This document shows, in pieces, positions 8,687-17,818 of a DNA stretch of 64,000 nt. Position 1 is the stretch's first letter; the number at the start of each line of letters is the position of its first letter. Origin of the DNA: Microbacterium dauci (GTDB lineage Bacteria; Actinomycetota; Actinomycetes; Actinomycetales; Microbacteriaceae); contig NZ_JASJND010000006.1 in the NCBI RefSeq assembly GCF_030065535.1, forward strand, positions 186,001 to 250,000, written 5' to 3'. A model generated the notes under the pieces. The model was not told the origin of the DNA and did not search any database. It saw only the letters and a list, made by a program, of their open reading frames with translations. A program made the position numbers and the translations under genes.

Positions 8687-9862
8687 ATGCGCGACCTCAT
8701 CACCGTCGGCGCCGAGCCGCGCGACGTCCTCCGCGGCCTCCGCGCGACGCTCGACGGCGCGGGTCCGGCGCTCGCGCTCGGTGACACCCGCCAGCCGGTC
8801 GAGCAGGTCCCCGGTGGGACGGCGCTCGTCGTGGCGACGTCCGGGTCGAGCGGCATCCCGAAGCGCGTCGTGCTCAGCCGCTCGGCGCTCATCGCGAGCG
8901 CGACGGCGACTGCCGGCCGCATCGGCGAGGGGGCATGGCTGCTCGCGCTGCCGCCGACGTACATCGCCGGAGCGCAGGTGCTCGTGCGCAGCCTCCTCGC
9001 CGGGCACGAACCCTCGCTGCTGTCGGGCGCGTTCTCTGTCGACGCGTTCACTGCCGTCGCCGCCTCCATGCGCTCGAGCGTGGGCGGCACCCCGGTGCCC
9101 CGCTTCACCTCACTCGTGCCGACGCAGCTGTCCGACCTCGTGACGGCGGGCGAAGCGGATGCCGCGGTCGCCGCCGAGCTGCGCGGCTTCGAGGCGATCC
9201 TCGTCGGCGGGCAGGCGCTGCCGCCCGCGCTCGCCGAGCGCGCCGCCGCACTGGGCGTTCGCGTGGTCCGCACCTACGGGTCGAGCGAGACGAGCGGCGG
9301 TTGCGTGTACGACGGCGTCCCGCTCGACGGTGTCGGGATCCGCGTCGTCGACGGTGAGCTGCAGCTGACCGGCGCGATGCTCGCCGACGGGTACCTCGGC
9401 GAGCCGGAACGCACCGACGAGGTGTTCGTCCGCGACGCGGAGGGCACGCGCTGGTACCGCACCGGCGACGCCGGCACGTTCGAGGCGGGCCTCGTGCGGG
9501 TGACCGGACGTCTCGACAACGTCATCGTCTCGGGCGGCGTGAACGTCTCGCTGGACCGCGTCGAACGGATCGTGCGGACGCTCCCCGGACTGGATGCCGC
9601 GGTCGTCATCCCCGTCGCGGACAAGCGCTGGGGTGAAGCATCCGTCGTCGTCATCGCGCGCAGCGCGCTCGCCGAGCGACACGTGTCGGACGTCCTCTCG
9701 GAGCTCCGCGACGCCGTCGGCGACGCCGCGGGTGCACCGGCGCGGCCGCGCGCCCTGCTCGTGGTCGACGAGATCCCGCGGCTGCCGAGCGGCAAGCCCG
9801 ACCGTGTGGCGCTGCGACAGGCCTGGGCCGACCGCATGGATGCGCGCACACGCGGGGAATAG
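8687..9862 (+). CDS. menE: o-Succinylbenzoate--CoA ligase
   Basis: Acyl-adenylate-forming enzyme that makes o-succinylbenzoyl-CoA for MenB. The 391-residue protein has the AMP-binding P-loop TSGSSGIPKR, the A5-type motif TYGSSETSGG, RTGDAG, and the C-terminal catalytic lysine in PSGKPDR. It is shorter than many AMP ligases, as usual for actinobacterial MenE. It starts 8 bases after the menB stop, so it is cotranscribed. Its TAG stop lies inside the -10 hexamer proposed for menA. Confidence 0.93.
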   Translation: MRDLITVGAEPRDVLRGLRATLDGAGPALALGDTRQPVEQVPGGTALVVATSGSSGIPKRVVLSRSALIASATATAGRIGEGAWLLALPPTYIAGAQVLVRSLLAGHEPSLLSGAFSVDAFTAVAASMRSSVGGTPVPRFTSLVPTQLSDLVTAGEADAAVAAELRGFEAILVGGQALPPALAERAAALGVRVVRTYGSSETSGGCVYDGVPLDGVGIRVVDGELQLTGAMLADGYLGEPERTDEVFVRDAEGTRWYRTGDAGTFEAGLVRVTGRLDNVIVSGGVNVSLDRVERIVRTLPGLDAAVVIPVADKRWGEASVVVIARSALAERHVSDVLSELRDAVGDAAGAPARPRALLVVDEIPRLPSGKPDRVALRQAWADRMDARTRGE

Positions 9863-9865
9863 GAT
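9860..9865 (+). promoter_or_regulatory. Putative -10 element of menA (leaderless)
   Basis: TAGGAT with 8 nt to the GTG start of menA at 9874. It overlaps the menE stop codon. Confidence 0.4.
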
Positions 9866-9873
9866 CACTGCTC

Positions 9874-10839
9874 GTGGCATCCCGAAAGCGCACTCCGTCC
9901 CGTCCCGTCCGCCGCTCCGGCAACCCCGCGAAGCCGAAGGTGACCGCAGCTCCGCAGAAGCTCGCGCCCGTCACGGCGCGAGATTGGATCGGTGCAGCGC
10001 GCCTGCGGACGCTGCCGCTCGCGATCAGCCCTGTCCTCGTGGGCACGGGCGCCGCGATGGTCATCGACGGGCTGTTCCACTGGGTGCTCGCGCTGTGCTG
10101 TCTCGTCGTCGCGGTGGCGCTGCAGATCGGCGTCAACTTCGCGAATGACTACAGCGACGGCATCCGCGGCACCGATGACCACCGCGTCGGGCCGGCCCGC
10201 CTGACCGCGTCGGGACGCGTGAAGCCTCGCGCGGTCCTGACCGCGGCGCTCATCTTCTTCGGCATCGCCGCGCTCGTCGGCGTCGCCGTCGTCATCCGCA
10301 CGCAGCACTGGTGGATGCTGCTCGTCGGCGCCGTCTGCATCGTCGCCGCCTGGTTCTACACCGGCGGCAAGCGTCCCTACGGGTACGCCGGTCTCGGTGA
10401 GCTGTTCGTCTTCGTGTTCTTCGGTCTCGTCGCGACGACCGGCACCACGTTCGTCCAGGTCGGCGCGGTGCCGTGGGAGTCGTGGCTCGCCGCGATCGCG
10501 GTCGGGTTCCTCGCCTGCGGCGTGCTCGTGACGAACAACCTCCGCGACATCGCGCAGGACAAGGTCGCCGGCAAGCGCACGCTGAGCGTGCTGATCGGCC
10601 GGCGCGGCTCGCAGGTGCTCTACACGGTGCTCATGCTGCTGCCGTTCGTGATCGCCGCGCTGATCGCGCAGTTCTACCCGATCGCATGGCTCAGCTTGCT
10701 CGTGCTGCTGGCCACGCTGTCGGCGACGCTCATCGTGTGGACGTACCGGACGCCGCGCGAACTCATCGTCGCGCTCCAGCTGAGCTCGCTCGCGTCGGTC
10801 GGCTACAGCGCGTTCCTGCTCTGGGCATACATCGGCTGA
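9874..10839 (+). CDS. menA: 1,4-Dihydroxy-2-naphthoate polyprenyltransferase
   Basis: UbiA-superfamily membrane prenyltransferase that attaches the polyprenyl chain to DHNA. The 321-residue protein has the first Asp-rich motif NDYSDGIRGTDD (residues 91-102), a second motif DIAQDKVAGKRT in the C-terminal half, and about eight hydrophobic helices. The N-terminus has a basic, unstructured stretch of about 30 residues. It lies downstream of menB-menE in the same direction; its lipid donor would come from the polyprenyl synthase at 16696. Confidence 0.94.
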   Translation: MASRKRTPSRPVRRSGNPAKPKVTAAPQKLAPVTARDWIGAARLRTLPLAISPVLVGTGAAMVIDGLFHWVLALCCLVVAVALQIGVNFANDYSDGIRGTDDHRVGPARLTASGRVKPRAVLTAALIFFGIAALVGVAVVIRTQHWWMLLVGAVCIVAAWFYTGGKRPYGYAGLGELFVFVFFGLVATTGTTFVQVGAVPWESWLAAIAVGFLACGVLVTNNLRDIAQDKVAGKRTLSVLIGRRGSQVLYTVLMLLPFVIAALIAQFYPIAWLSLLVLLATLSATLIVWTYRTPRELIVALQLSSLASVGYSAFLLWAYIG

Positions 10840-10862
10840 CCCGCCGCGCCCACTCGGGCGGG

Positions 10863-11123
10863 CTACTCCGAGGCGGCGTCCTCGACGGCCTCGTCGCTCG
10901 CGGCGCGACGACGCTCGTCGCGGCGCTCGGACAGGCCCGTCGAGACGTCGTCGAGCGGGCGGCGCAGGAACAGCATCGACAGGCTGAGGCCGATGAGCGC
11001 GGCGAAGATCGCCGCGAGCCAGTACTGCTCGCGCAGCACCGGGAACAGCATCATGATGCCGAACGGCACGAAGAAGGCGAGCAGCCGCAGCAGCGAGTAG
11101 ACGAAGGCTGACCGGGCACGCAT
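10863..11123 (-). CDS. DUF4229 family small membrane protein
   Basis: 86-residue protein with two membrane helices (about residues 9-27 and 34-52) and a charged C-terminal tail rich in Arg, Asp and Glu, matching DUF4229. Function is unknown. It is convergent with menA and often sits near men genes in Actinobacteria (recalled, not checked). The start is supported by TAGAAT six bases upstream. Confidence 0.8.
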   Translation of the reverse strand: MRARSAFVYSLLRLLAFFVPFGIMMLFPVLREQYWLAAIFAALIGLSLSMLFLRRPLDDVSTGLSERRDERRRAASDEAVEDAASE

Positions 11124-11129
11124 GCCGCC

Positions 11130-11135
11130 ATTCTA
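11130..11135 (-). promoter_or_regulatory. Putative -10 element of the DUF4229 gene (leaderless)
   Basis: TAGAAT on the minus strand, 6 nt from the ATG at 11123. This is the closest match to the TATAAT consensus in the window. Confidence 0.5.
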
Positions 11136-11176
11136 CGGCGGGCGCCGGTACACAGCCCACGCCCGGGAGCGGCACC

Positions 11177-11182
11177 TAGGAT
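11177..11182 (+). promoter_or_regulatory. Putative -10 element of the PLDc_N gene (leaderless)
   Basis: TAGGAT with 6 nt to the ATG at 11189. Confidence 0.5.
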
Positions 11183-11188
11183 GGGTGC

Positions 11189-11602
11189 ATGGCGCGCGTG
11201 TACCTTGTTCTGGCGCTGCTGCTGGCCGTCGTCTGGGTCTACAGCATCGTCGATTGTGCGTTGCAGCCGCCGACACGTCACCGCGGAGTGAGCAAGCCGA
11301 TCTGGCTGCTCATCGTCGTGCTGCTGCCGGTGCTCGGCGGCATCCTCTGGTTCGCCATCGGTCGCACCCGTCGCTCGACGGCCCCCCGGTTCCAGGCGCC
11401 CGACGACAACCCCGAGTTCCTCGGCAGCATCGCGCTCACCGCTGACCAGGACGAGCGCATCCGCCGCCTCGAGGAGGAGCTCGCCGCGCTCGACGCCGAC
11501 GCCGACGATCCCCGCGATCGGCCGCACGCCGCACCTGAACAGGACGACCCGACTCCCGGAGACGACGACAGCGACGAATCCGCCCGCGGCGGCCGCGCCT
11601 GA
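11189..11602 (+). CDS. PLDc_N domain membrane protein
   Basis: 137-residue protein with the two-helix phospholipase-D N-terminal (PLDc_N) domain: LVLALLLAVVWVYSIVDCAL then RGVSKPIWLLIVVLLPVLGG and WFAIGR. The catalytic HKD domains of cardiolipin synthases are absent; instead there is an acidic helical tail (EERIRRLEEELAAL-like, about residues 90-110) that may form a coiled coil. Function is unknown. It is one base upstream of menD and could be cotranscribed with it. Confidence 0.82.
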   Translation: MARVYLVLALLLAVVWVYSIVDCALQPPTRHRGVSKPIWLLIVVLLPVLGGILWFAIGRTRRSTAPRFQAPDDNPEFLGSIALTADQDERIRRLEEELAALDADADDPRDRPHAAPEQDDPTPGDDDSDESARGGRA

Positions 11603-11603
11603 C

Positions 11604-13394
11604 ATGACGACGCCCGCACCGGATCAGCGCGTTCCGGCCACCGATGCCGCGGCCGCGCTCCTGCAGCGGCTCGTCGCACGCGGCATCCGTCACCTCGTCC
11701 TCTCGCCCGGATCGCGTTCGCAGGCCCTCGCGCTGGTGGCCGCGGAGCTCGAGCGCCGCGGCGCGCTGCAGGTGCATGTCCGCATCGACGAGCGGGTCGC
11801 CGGTTTCACCGCCCTCGGTATCGCACGCGAGACGGGGCTGCCCGCGGCGGTCGTCTGCACGTCTGGCACCGCCGTCGCCAACCTGCTGCCCGCCGCGCTC
11901 GAAGCCCACCACGCAGGCGTGCCGCTGCTGCTGCTGACCGCCGATCGGCCGCCCGAACTCCGTGGCGTCGGCGCGAACCAGACCACGCGGCAGCCCGGCA
12001 TGTTCACGTCGTACGTGCGGTTCGAGGCCGACCTGCCCGTCCCCGAGACGACCGACGAGGACGGTGACGTCGTCGCTTCGCTCGCTGCGGTGGCGGATGC
12101 CGCGGTCGACGCCGCGCTCGGTGCCGGGAACCGTGCCGCCGGTCCTGCCCACCTCAACCTGCCGTACCGCGAGCCGCTCGCCGGGACGATCCCCGCGTGG
12201 CTGGCCGCACCGGAGCCCGCAGCGCCCGTCATCGAAGCGGACCCCGAGGCCGACGCAGACGCCCCGGATGAAGCCTGGGGCGCGCACTACCAGGGTGGTG
12301 GCGGTATCGGTGACGCCGACGTCCCCGACGACGCCGACGCGTCGACCCTCCTCCCGCGCGGCCCGCGCACCGTCGTCGTCGCGGGCGCTGACGCCGGCGC
12401 CGCGGCCGAGGTGCTCGCACACGCGGGCGCGTTCCCACTCATCGCCGAGATCGTCAGCGGAGCCCGGTACGGGCGTCACCTGGTCCACGGCTACCGCGAA
12501 CTGCTGCGCGAGCCCGCGCTCGGCGGCCGCGTCGAGCGTGCCGTCGTCTTCGGTCACCCGACGCTCAGCCGCGAGGTCACGGCCCTGTTGCGCCGCGACG
12601 ATATCGAGGTCATCGCCGTCCGCGGCCCCGGCGAACCGCTGAACCTGAACGGCGTGACGATCCCCGTCGACGCACTCGCGGTGGAGCCCGGCTCCGCCGA
12701 CCGAGAGTGGCTGGGGGAGTGGCTGCGCGCATCGCGCGACCTCGCCGTCGACCTCAGCCCGGCCGCGCCGGACGCCGACGGGCTGGCATCCACCGATCCG
12801 GCCGAACGGCAGGCGGCGATGACAGCGGAGCTCGGCGCGATCCGTGCGCCGATCGACCGTGCCGCGCTCGTCGATGCGGTGTGGCGTGCGACCTGGCCGC
12901 ACGACCGGCTCGTCTTCGGGTCGTCCCGCCTCGTGCGCGTCGCCGACCAGCTCCTCGGCGGCAAGAAGGTGCCGGTGCACGCGAACCGCGGCCTCGCCGG
13001 CATCGACGGCACGATCGCGACGAGTCTCGGTATCGCGGCGGCGTCGCAGGCCGCCGGGTCGCCCGGTGTGACGCGCGTGCTGCTCGGCGACCTCGCCTTC
13101 CTCCACGACGTCGGCGCGCTGCTGCTGCCGCCGGCCGAGGCCGAGCCGCGCATCCAGGTGGTGGTGGGCAACGACGGCGGTGGCACGATCTTCGACGGGC
13201 TCGAAGTGGCGCAGGTGGCAGATGCCGAGGCGTTCGACCGCGTGCTGTTCACGCCGCACACAGTGCGGCTCGAGGAGATCGCCCGTGCCTATGGCTGGGA
13301 GTACCTGCGGGTGACGACTCGCGGAGCACTCGACCAGGCGTTGACGTCGCCTGTCGGCGGACGCCAACTCATCGAGGTCCCGCTCGCACGCTGA
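11604..13394 (+). CDS. menD: 2-Succinyl-5-enolpyruvyl-6-hydroxy-3-cyclohexene-1-carboxylate synthase
   Basis: Thiamine-diphosphate enzyme that adds 2-oxoglutarate to isochorismate, the first committed menaquinone step. The 596-residue protein shows LSPGSRSQAL near the N-terminus, the catalytic-glutamate region HVRIDERVAGF, TSGTAVANLLPA, and LLTADRPPELRGVGANQT, all MenD hallmarks. The C-terminal TPP domain carries NRGLAGIDG and LGDLAFLHDV, with NDGGGTIFDGLE. It begins two bases after the PLDc_N gene. A 140-bp imperfect inverted repeat follows. Confidence 0.95.
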   Translation: MTTPAPDQRVPATDAAAALLQRLVARGIRHLVLSPGSRSQALALVAAELERRGALQVHVRIDERVAGFTALGIARETGLPAAVVCTSGTAVANLLPAALEAHHAGVPLLLLTADRPPELRGVGANQTTRQPGMFTSYVRFEADLPVPETTDEDGDVVASLAAVADAAVDAALGAGNRAAGPAHLNLPYREPLAGTIPAWLAAPEPAAPVIEADPEADADAPDEAWGAHYQGGGGIGDADVPDDADASTLLPRGPRTVVVAGADAGAAAEVLAHAGAFPLIAEIVSGARYGRHLVHGYRELLREPALGGRVERAVVFGHPTLSREVTALLRRDDIEVIAVRGPGEPLNLNGVTIPVDALAVEPGSADREWLGEWLRASRDLAVDLSPAAPDADGLASTDPAERQAAMTAELGAIRAPIDRAALVDAVWRATWPHDRLVFGSSRLVRVADQLLGGKKVPVHANRGLAGIDGTIATSLGIAAASQAAGSPGVTRVLLGDLAFLHDVGALLLPPAEAEPRIQVVVGNDGGGTIFDGLEVAQVADAEAFDRVLFTPHTVRLEEIARAYGWEYLRVTTRGALDQALTSPVGGRQLIEVPLAR

Positions 13395-13405
13395 TCGCCG
13401 TCACC

Positions 13406-13545
13406 GCATCCCCTCGCCGACGCGGCATCCACACGCCTGCAACATCCACCCACTGTCGAGATCATGTCCTCTCGTCGAACGCACACGTCGTGCGCGCGCA
13501 GATCGTGTCGCTTCGGCGAGAGCACATGATGTCGGCAGGGGATGC
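13406..13545. repeat. Nested imperfect inverted repeat between menD and PPK2 gene
   Basis: Outer arms GCATCCCCT-C-GCCGAC (13406-13421) and GTCGGCAGGGGATGC (13531-13545) pair apart from one bulged base. Inner arms ATCATGTCCTCTCG (13461-13474) and CGAGAGCACATGAT (13517-13530) pair with one mismatch. The right arms are contiguous; the left arms are split by 39 bases. It looks like a palindromic intergenic element or an RNA structure at the end of the menD transcript. No open frame worth calling lies in it. Confidence 0.6.
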
Positions 13546-13671
13546 CGCCCCGCGCGCACGCCGCACATGCGGACCACCCGCACCACCAGCACCTGCGCAC
13601 CGCACCACCCGCACCGTCCGTGCGCCGCCCGGATCTTCCGCGCAGGGCGAGGCCGCGCCAGGATGGGGTGC

Positions 13672-14535
13672 ATGACAGCGACGAGTCAGCACCACTGGTC
13701 CGCCGATCCCGCGGAGGTGCTGCGCGTCGGCCCCGGCTTCCGCCTCAGCGACGTCGATCCCGATTCGACACCCGGATACGAGGGTGGCAAGAAGGCGGGG
13801 GAGAAGGACCTTGCGTCGGGCGCCGCGCAGTTCGATGAGCTGCAGGAACGGCTCTTCGCGCAGAGCCGTCTTGACGACGGTGCGCCGTCGCTGCTGCTCG
13901 TGCTCCAGGCGATGGACTCGGCAGGCAAGGGCGGCATCGTCCGGCACGTGATCGGGGCGACCGATCCGCAGGGCGTGCACCTGAAGGCGTTCAAGAAGCC
14001 GAGCGACGAGGAACTCGCGCACGACTTCCTGTGGCGCATCGAGAAGGAGGTGCCGAAGGCGGGGTACATCGGCGTCTTCGACCGCTCGCACTACGAAGAC
14101 GTGCTCATCGGACGGGTGCGCGAGCTCGCCGCGCCTGACGAGATCGAACGGCGGTACGGCGCGATCGCCGACTTCGAGCGGCGGCTGACCGAGGGCGGCG
14201 TCCACATCGTCAAGGTGATGCTGCACATCTCGCACGACGAGCAGAAGACGCGCCTGCAGGAACGGCTCGACCGGCCCGACAAGCACTGGAAGTACAACCC
14301 CGGTGACGTCGACGAGCGGCAGCGCTGGCCGCAGTACATGGACGCCTACCAGGCGGTGTTCGACCGCACCGCGACCGAGGCCGCGCCGTGGTTCGTCGTT
14401 CCCGCGAACGCGAAGTGGTACGCCCGCCTCGCCGTCCAGGCGCTCTTGCTCGACGCGCTCGAGCGGATCGATCCGCAGTGGCCCGCCGCGGACTTCGACG
14501 TCGAGGCCGAGAAGGCCCGCCTCGCCGCGACCTGA
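13672..14535 (+). CDS. Polyphosphate kinase 2 family protein
   Basis: 287-residue PPK2 enzyme, which transfers phosphate between polyphosphate and nucleotides. Walker A is MDSAGKGG (81-88); the Walker B/lid region is FDRSHYEDV (136-144). The basic stretch RPDKHWKYNPGD is typical of the family. Length fits a single-domain class; whether it makes NDPs from NMPs or NTPs from NDPs is not decided by sequence. The ATG follows CAGGAT by 7 nt. It is convergent with menF, the two stop codons abutting. Confidence 0.92.
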   Translation: MTATSQHHWSADPAEVLRVGPGFRLSDVDPDSTPGYEGGKKAGEKDLASGAAQFDELQERLFAQSRLDDGAPSLLLVLQAMDSAGKGGIVRHVIGATDPQGVHLKAFKKPSDEELAHDFLWRIEKEVPKAGYIGVFDRSHYEDVLIGRVRELAAPDEIERRYGAIADFERRLTEGGVHIVKVMLHISHDEQKTRLQERLDRPDKHWKYNPGDVDERQRWPQYMDAYQAVFDRTATEAAPWFVVPANAKWYARLAVQALLLDALERIDPQWPAADFDVEAEKARLAAT

Positions 14536-15786
14536 TCAGGCCAGGGCGTCAACGATCGGGCGGAATTTCACCCGGGTCTCAAGCATCTCGGTCTCGGGGT
14601 CGCTGCCAGCGACGATGCCCGCGCCGGCATGCGCCACGAACGGGATGCCGCCGTCGCCCCGGCCGTGCACGTCGAACTGTGCGCAACGCAGCGCGATCGC
14701 CCACTCGCCGTCGCCGTTCGCGTCGATCCAGCCCACGGGTCCGGCGTAGCGACCGCGGTCGAAGGGCTCGATGCGTCGGATGACCTCGAGCGCCGTCTGG
14801 GTCGGGGTGCCGGCCACGGCGGCCGTCGGGTGCAGCACGCCGACGAGGTCGAGCGACGATGCGTGCCCCGACAGGGTGCCCTCGACGTCCGTCGCCAGGT
14901 GCCAGACGTTCGGCAGCTTGAGCATGAACGGCTCGGGTTCCGCGACGAGCGCCGTGGTGTGGTCGCGCAGCGCCACGAGCACGCTCTGCACGGCGTACCG
15001 GTGCTCGTCGAGGTCCTTCGTGCTGGTCGCGAGGGCGACGGATGCCGCGGTGTCCGCGTCCGCGTCGGCGCCGCGCGCGGCCGTGCCGGCGAGCACGCGC
15101 GCCGTCACAGTGCCGCCCGAGACGGTCACGAGCGTTTCGGGGCTCGCGCCGATCAGGCCGTCGACCGCGAAGGTCCAGGTGTCGGGGTAGGCCGAGGCGA
15201 GCGTGCGGACGAGTCGGCGGAGGTCGGCGTCCGCTGGGACGGAGCCGACGAGGTCGCGGGCGAGGACGACCTTCGCGACCTCTCCTGACGTGATCGCGTC
15301 GAGTCCGGCGCGCACCTCCGCCTCGTAGTCGTCGGGCGTGCAGGCGCCGGGGCCGACGGTCGCCGACCAGTGGGGGCCGAACGGGATGGACTGTGGTTCG
15401 GCGCGTTCGGGCTCTCCGTCGGTGAAGACATGCGTGACCCAGCTCGTTTCGCCGCGGCGACCGATGATCATCTGCGGCACGGTCAGCGACGCGCTCGCAG
15501 TGCTGTGAGCCGGGTCGAACGGCAGTGCGCCGAAGGCGACGAGCCCCGACCCCGGCAGTCGCACCTTGTCGTCGACGGTGGCGGCTGCGGCCAGCGCGCG
15601 CCACCACTCGGCGGCGTCGGCACCGGCCGGAAGGTCGGCCGCGCGACCCCAGCCGACGAGCATGTCACCGCGGCGTGACCAGACGGTCGGGTCATCGGCG
15701 GGAGCGTACGAGAGGGGGTCTTCGACCGGCTCGATCCGGCGGGTGACGGCGCGCAGTCGGGGGGCGTCGAGCGCGGGCGAGGTCAC
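14536..15786 (-). CDS. menF: Isochorismate synthase
   Basis: Chorismate-utilising enzyme that converts chorismate to isochorismate for MenD. The 416-residue protein carries the family core SGEVAKVVLARDLVG, GASPETLVTVSGG, LAGTAARGAD, HLATDVEGTL, LHPTAAVAGTPT and YAGPVGWIDANGDGEW. A salicylate or siderophore role (EntC-like) is possible, but the men neighbourhood favours MenF. The start is a GTG at 15786 with TAGGCT six bases upstream. The promoter and first codons are tandemly duplicated just upstream. Confidence 0.9.
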   Translation of the reverse strand: MTSPALDAPRLRAVTRRIEPVEDPLSYAPADDPTVWSRRGDMLVGWGRAADLPAGADAAEWWRALAAAATVDDKVRLPGSGLVAFGALPFDPAHSTASASLTVPQMIIGRRGETSWVTHVFTDGEPERAEPQSIPFGPHWSATVGPGACTPDDYEAEVRAGLDAITSGEVAKVVLARDLVGSVPADADLRRLVRTLASAYPDTWTFAVDGLIGASPETLVTVSGGTVTARVLAGTAARGADADADTAASVALATSTKDLDEHRYAVQSVLVALRDHTTALVAEPEPFMLKLPNVWHLATDVEGTLSGHASSLDLVGVLHPTAAVAGTPTQTALEVIRRIEPFDRGRYAGPVGWIDANGDGEWAIALRCAQFDVHGRGDGGIPFVAHAGAGIVAGSDPETEMLETRVKFRPIVDALA

Positions 15787-15880
15787 CGTCCCAGCCTAAT
15801 CCGCCGCCGAGCGCCGGCATCGAGCGCGGGCGTCGGGCGCGGGCGAGGTCACGGTCCCAGCCTCATCCGCCGCCGATCGC
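15771..15880. repeat. 66-bp-period tandem duplication of the menF 5' end
   Basis: About 44 bases covering the first menF codons, the GTG, the gap and the -10 (15771-15813) recur at 15837-15879 with only a few substitutions. In the distal copy the -10 counterpart has changed from TAGGCT to GAGGCT on the minus strand, so that copy is probably inactive. The start-codon copy is still GTG and in frame, but a TAG stop separates it from menF. Confidence 0.8.
15793..15798 (-). promoter_or_regulatory. Putative -10 element of menF (leaderless)
   Basis: TAGGCT on the minus strand, 6 nt from the GTG at 15786. It is the same hexamer and spacing as menB. Confidence 0.5.
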
Positions 15881-15907
15881 GCACGACTCGGCTCAGCCCC
15901 CGCGGCA

Positions 15908-15913
15908 TAGACT
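15908..15913 (+). promoter_or_regulatory. Putative -10 element of menG (leaderless)
   Basis: TAGACT with 6 nt to the GTG at 15920. Confidence 0.5.
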
Positions 15914-15919
15914 CGTCGG

Positions 15920-16699
15920 GTGACCGAACAGTCCTCCCGTGCGTCCACCCGAGCCGATCTGGGCAAAGATCCCGCGAAGGTCAGCGGCATGTTCGACGAG
16001 GTCGCCGCGGGGTACGACCGCACCAACACCGTCCTGAGCCTCGGGCAGGACAAGCTCTGGCGGATCGCCGCGACCCGTGCGATCGCGCCGCGCGCCGGTC
16101 AACGCATCCTCGACCTCGCCGCCGGTACCGGTGCGAGCTCGGTCTCGCTCGCGCGCTCGGGCGCCGAGGTCGTGGCCGCCGACTTCTCGGCGGGGATGAT
16201 CGCCGAGGGTCGTCGCCGGCACGGTGGCATCCCGAACCTGACGTTCGCCGAAGCGGATGCCACGGCACTGCCGTTCGCCGACGCCGAGTTCGACACCGTG
16301 ACCATCTCGTTCGGCCTGCGAAACGTGAACGACCCCGACCAGGCGCTGCGCGAGATGCTCCGCGTGACCAAGCCTGGCGGCACGCTCGTGATCAGCGAGT
16401 TCTCGCACCCGCAGGCGCCGCTCATGCGCGGGCTTTACTCGTTCTACAACGACCGCGTGCTGCCGATCGTCGCCAAGACGGTCAGCACCAATGCCGACGC
16501 GTACGACTACCTGAACGAGTCGATCCGCGACTGGCCCGACCAGGTCGCCCTGGCACGGCGCATCCGTGACGCCGGGTGGGTGTCGGTCGAGCACCGCGAC
16601 CTCAGCTTCGGGATCGTCGCGCTGCACCGGGCACGCAAGTCCTGGAGCGGCATCTCGCCGAACCCGTCCGAGGGCGAGCCGGGTACGCTGGAGGCATGA
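15920..16699 (+). CDS. menG: Demethylmenaquinone methyltransferase
   Basis: SAM-dependent UbiE/COQ5-family methyltransferase that performs the last menaquinone step. The 259-residue protein has [15 protein letters not shown] near the N-terminus, motif [12 protein letters not shown], and [17 protein letters not shown] with [12 protein letters not shown], all typical of UbiE/MenG. The GTG start is supported by the adjacent -10. Its TGA overlaps the ATG of the polyprenyl synthase (ATGA), so the two are translationally coupled: one makes the side chain and the other finishes the quinone. Confidence 0.94.
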   Translation: MTEQSSRASTRADLGKDPAKVSGMFDEVAAGYDRTNTVLSLGQDKLWRIAATRAIAPRAGQRILDLAAGTGASSVSLARSGAEVVAADFSAGMIAEGRRRHGGIPNLTFAEADATALPFADAEFDTVTISFGLRNVNDPDQALREMLRVTKPGGTLVISEFSHPQAPLMRGLYSFYNDRVLPIVAKTVSTNADAYDYLNESIRDWPDQVALARRIRDAGWVSVEHRDLSFGIVALHRARKSWSGISPNPSEGEPGTLEA

Positions 16700-17757
16700 C
16701 CCCCCGTCCCGCGACGCCGGGCTCGCAGCTCGCGAGCCGCCTCGGTGTCACCGAGCGCATCTTCGCGGGTCCGCGACTGCGAAAGCTCCTCACGGCGGTG
16801 GAGGAAGGCCTCGACCTCGTCGAGGTGCGACTGGCCGAAGAGCTGAAGGTCGGCGACGCGCTTGCCGACGTCACCTCGCGCTACCTGTACGAAGCGGGCG
16901 GCAAGCGGCTGCGCCCGATGCTGTCGATCCTGACCGCGCAGCTCGGGTCCGGCGTCACCGACCACGTCATCGCCGGTGCCGTCGCGCTCGAGATGACCCA
17001 CCTCGGGTCGCTGTACCACGACGACGTCATGGACGAAGCCGATCGCCGTCGCGGTGTGCCGAGCGCCCACGCGGTGTGGGGCAACAACGTCGCGATCCTC
17101 ACCGGCGATCTGCTGTTCTCGCGCGCAAGCCAGCTCATGGCGTCGATCGGCGAGCAGGCGATCCGCATGCAGGCCGACACGTTCGAACGACTCGTCCTCG
17201 GTCAGATGCACGAGACCGTCGGCGCCCAGGCGGGCGACGACCCGGTCGAGTTCTACCTGCAGGTCCTCAGCGACAAGACCGGCTCGCTCATCGCCGCGGC
17301 CGCCGAGGCGGGCGTCGTCTTCTCTGACGCGCCCGACGAGTACGCGGCATCCGTCCGCGAGTTCGGCGAGCGGGTGGGCGTCGCCTTCCAGCTGCTCGAC
17401 GACGTCATCGACCTGTCGGCAGACCCCGAAGAGACCGGCAAGGTGCCCGGCACCGACCTGCGCGCCGGGGTGCCGACCATGCCGTACCTGCTGCTCGGGC
17501 GCGCCGCCGACCCGGCGTCGCGCGCGCTCAAGGCCTCGATCGACGACGGCGTCGCCCGCATCGCGGACGGTGCCGACCCGGCGATCCTCGACCAGCCGCT
17601 GGCGGCACTCCGCGAGCACCCCGTCACCGAGGCGACGCGCGCGCTCGCCCACGAGTGGGCCGACCGTGCGGTTGCCGCCCTCGCCGCGCTGCCCGACGGC
17701 GTCGTCCGTGAGTCGCTGACCCGCTTCGCGCAGGTCATGGTCGACCGCTCCAGCTGA
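16696..17757 (+). CDS. trans-Polyprenyl diphosphate synthase (menaquinone side chain)
   Basis: 353-residue trans-isoprenyl diphosphate synthase. The first Asp-rich motif is HDDVMD (D109, D110, D113) in [18 protein letters not shown]; the second is LLDDVID (D235, D236, D239). GGKRLRPM binds diphosphate. It likely makes the octa- or nonaprenyl chain used by MenA. Chain length is not readable with certainty. The start overlaps the menG stop by four bases with GGAGG just upstream. Confidence 0.92.
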   Translation: MTPRPATPGSQLASRLGVTERIFAGPRLRKLLTAVEEGLDLVEVRLAEELKVGDALADVTSRYLYEAGGKRLRPMLSILTAQLGSGVTDHVIAGAVALEMTHLGSLYHDDVMDEADRRRGVPSAHAVWGNNVAILTGDLLFSRASQLMASIGEQAIRMQADTFERLVLGQMHETVGAQAGDDPVEFYLQVLSDKTGSLIAAAAEAGVVFSDAPDEYAASVREFGERVGVAFQLLDDVIDLSADPEETGKVPGTDLRAGVPTMPYLLLGRAADPASRALKASIDDGVARIADGADPAILDQPLAALREHPVTEATRALAHEWADRAVAALAALPDGVVRESLTRFAQVMVDRSS

Positions 17758-17818
17758 TCTTCTCGGCGCCACGCCGACCTTCATCACGCTCGCGGTGCGG
17801 GCTTCGGAAAGGACACCC

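Noticed and set aside
13406-13671. Short open frames on both strands between menD and the PPK2 gene
   Set aside because: They lie over inverted repeats, have no ribosome site and show no protein-like pattern.
15796-15919. Separate small gene antisense to the menG start
   Set aside because: The frame arises from the tandem duplication of the menF 5' end and has a decayed promoter.
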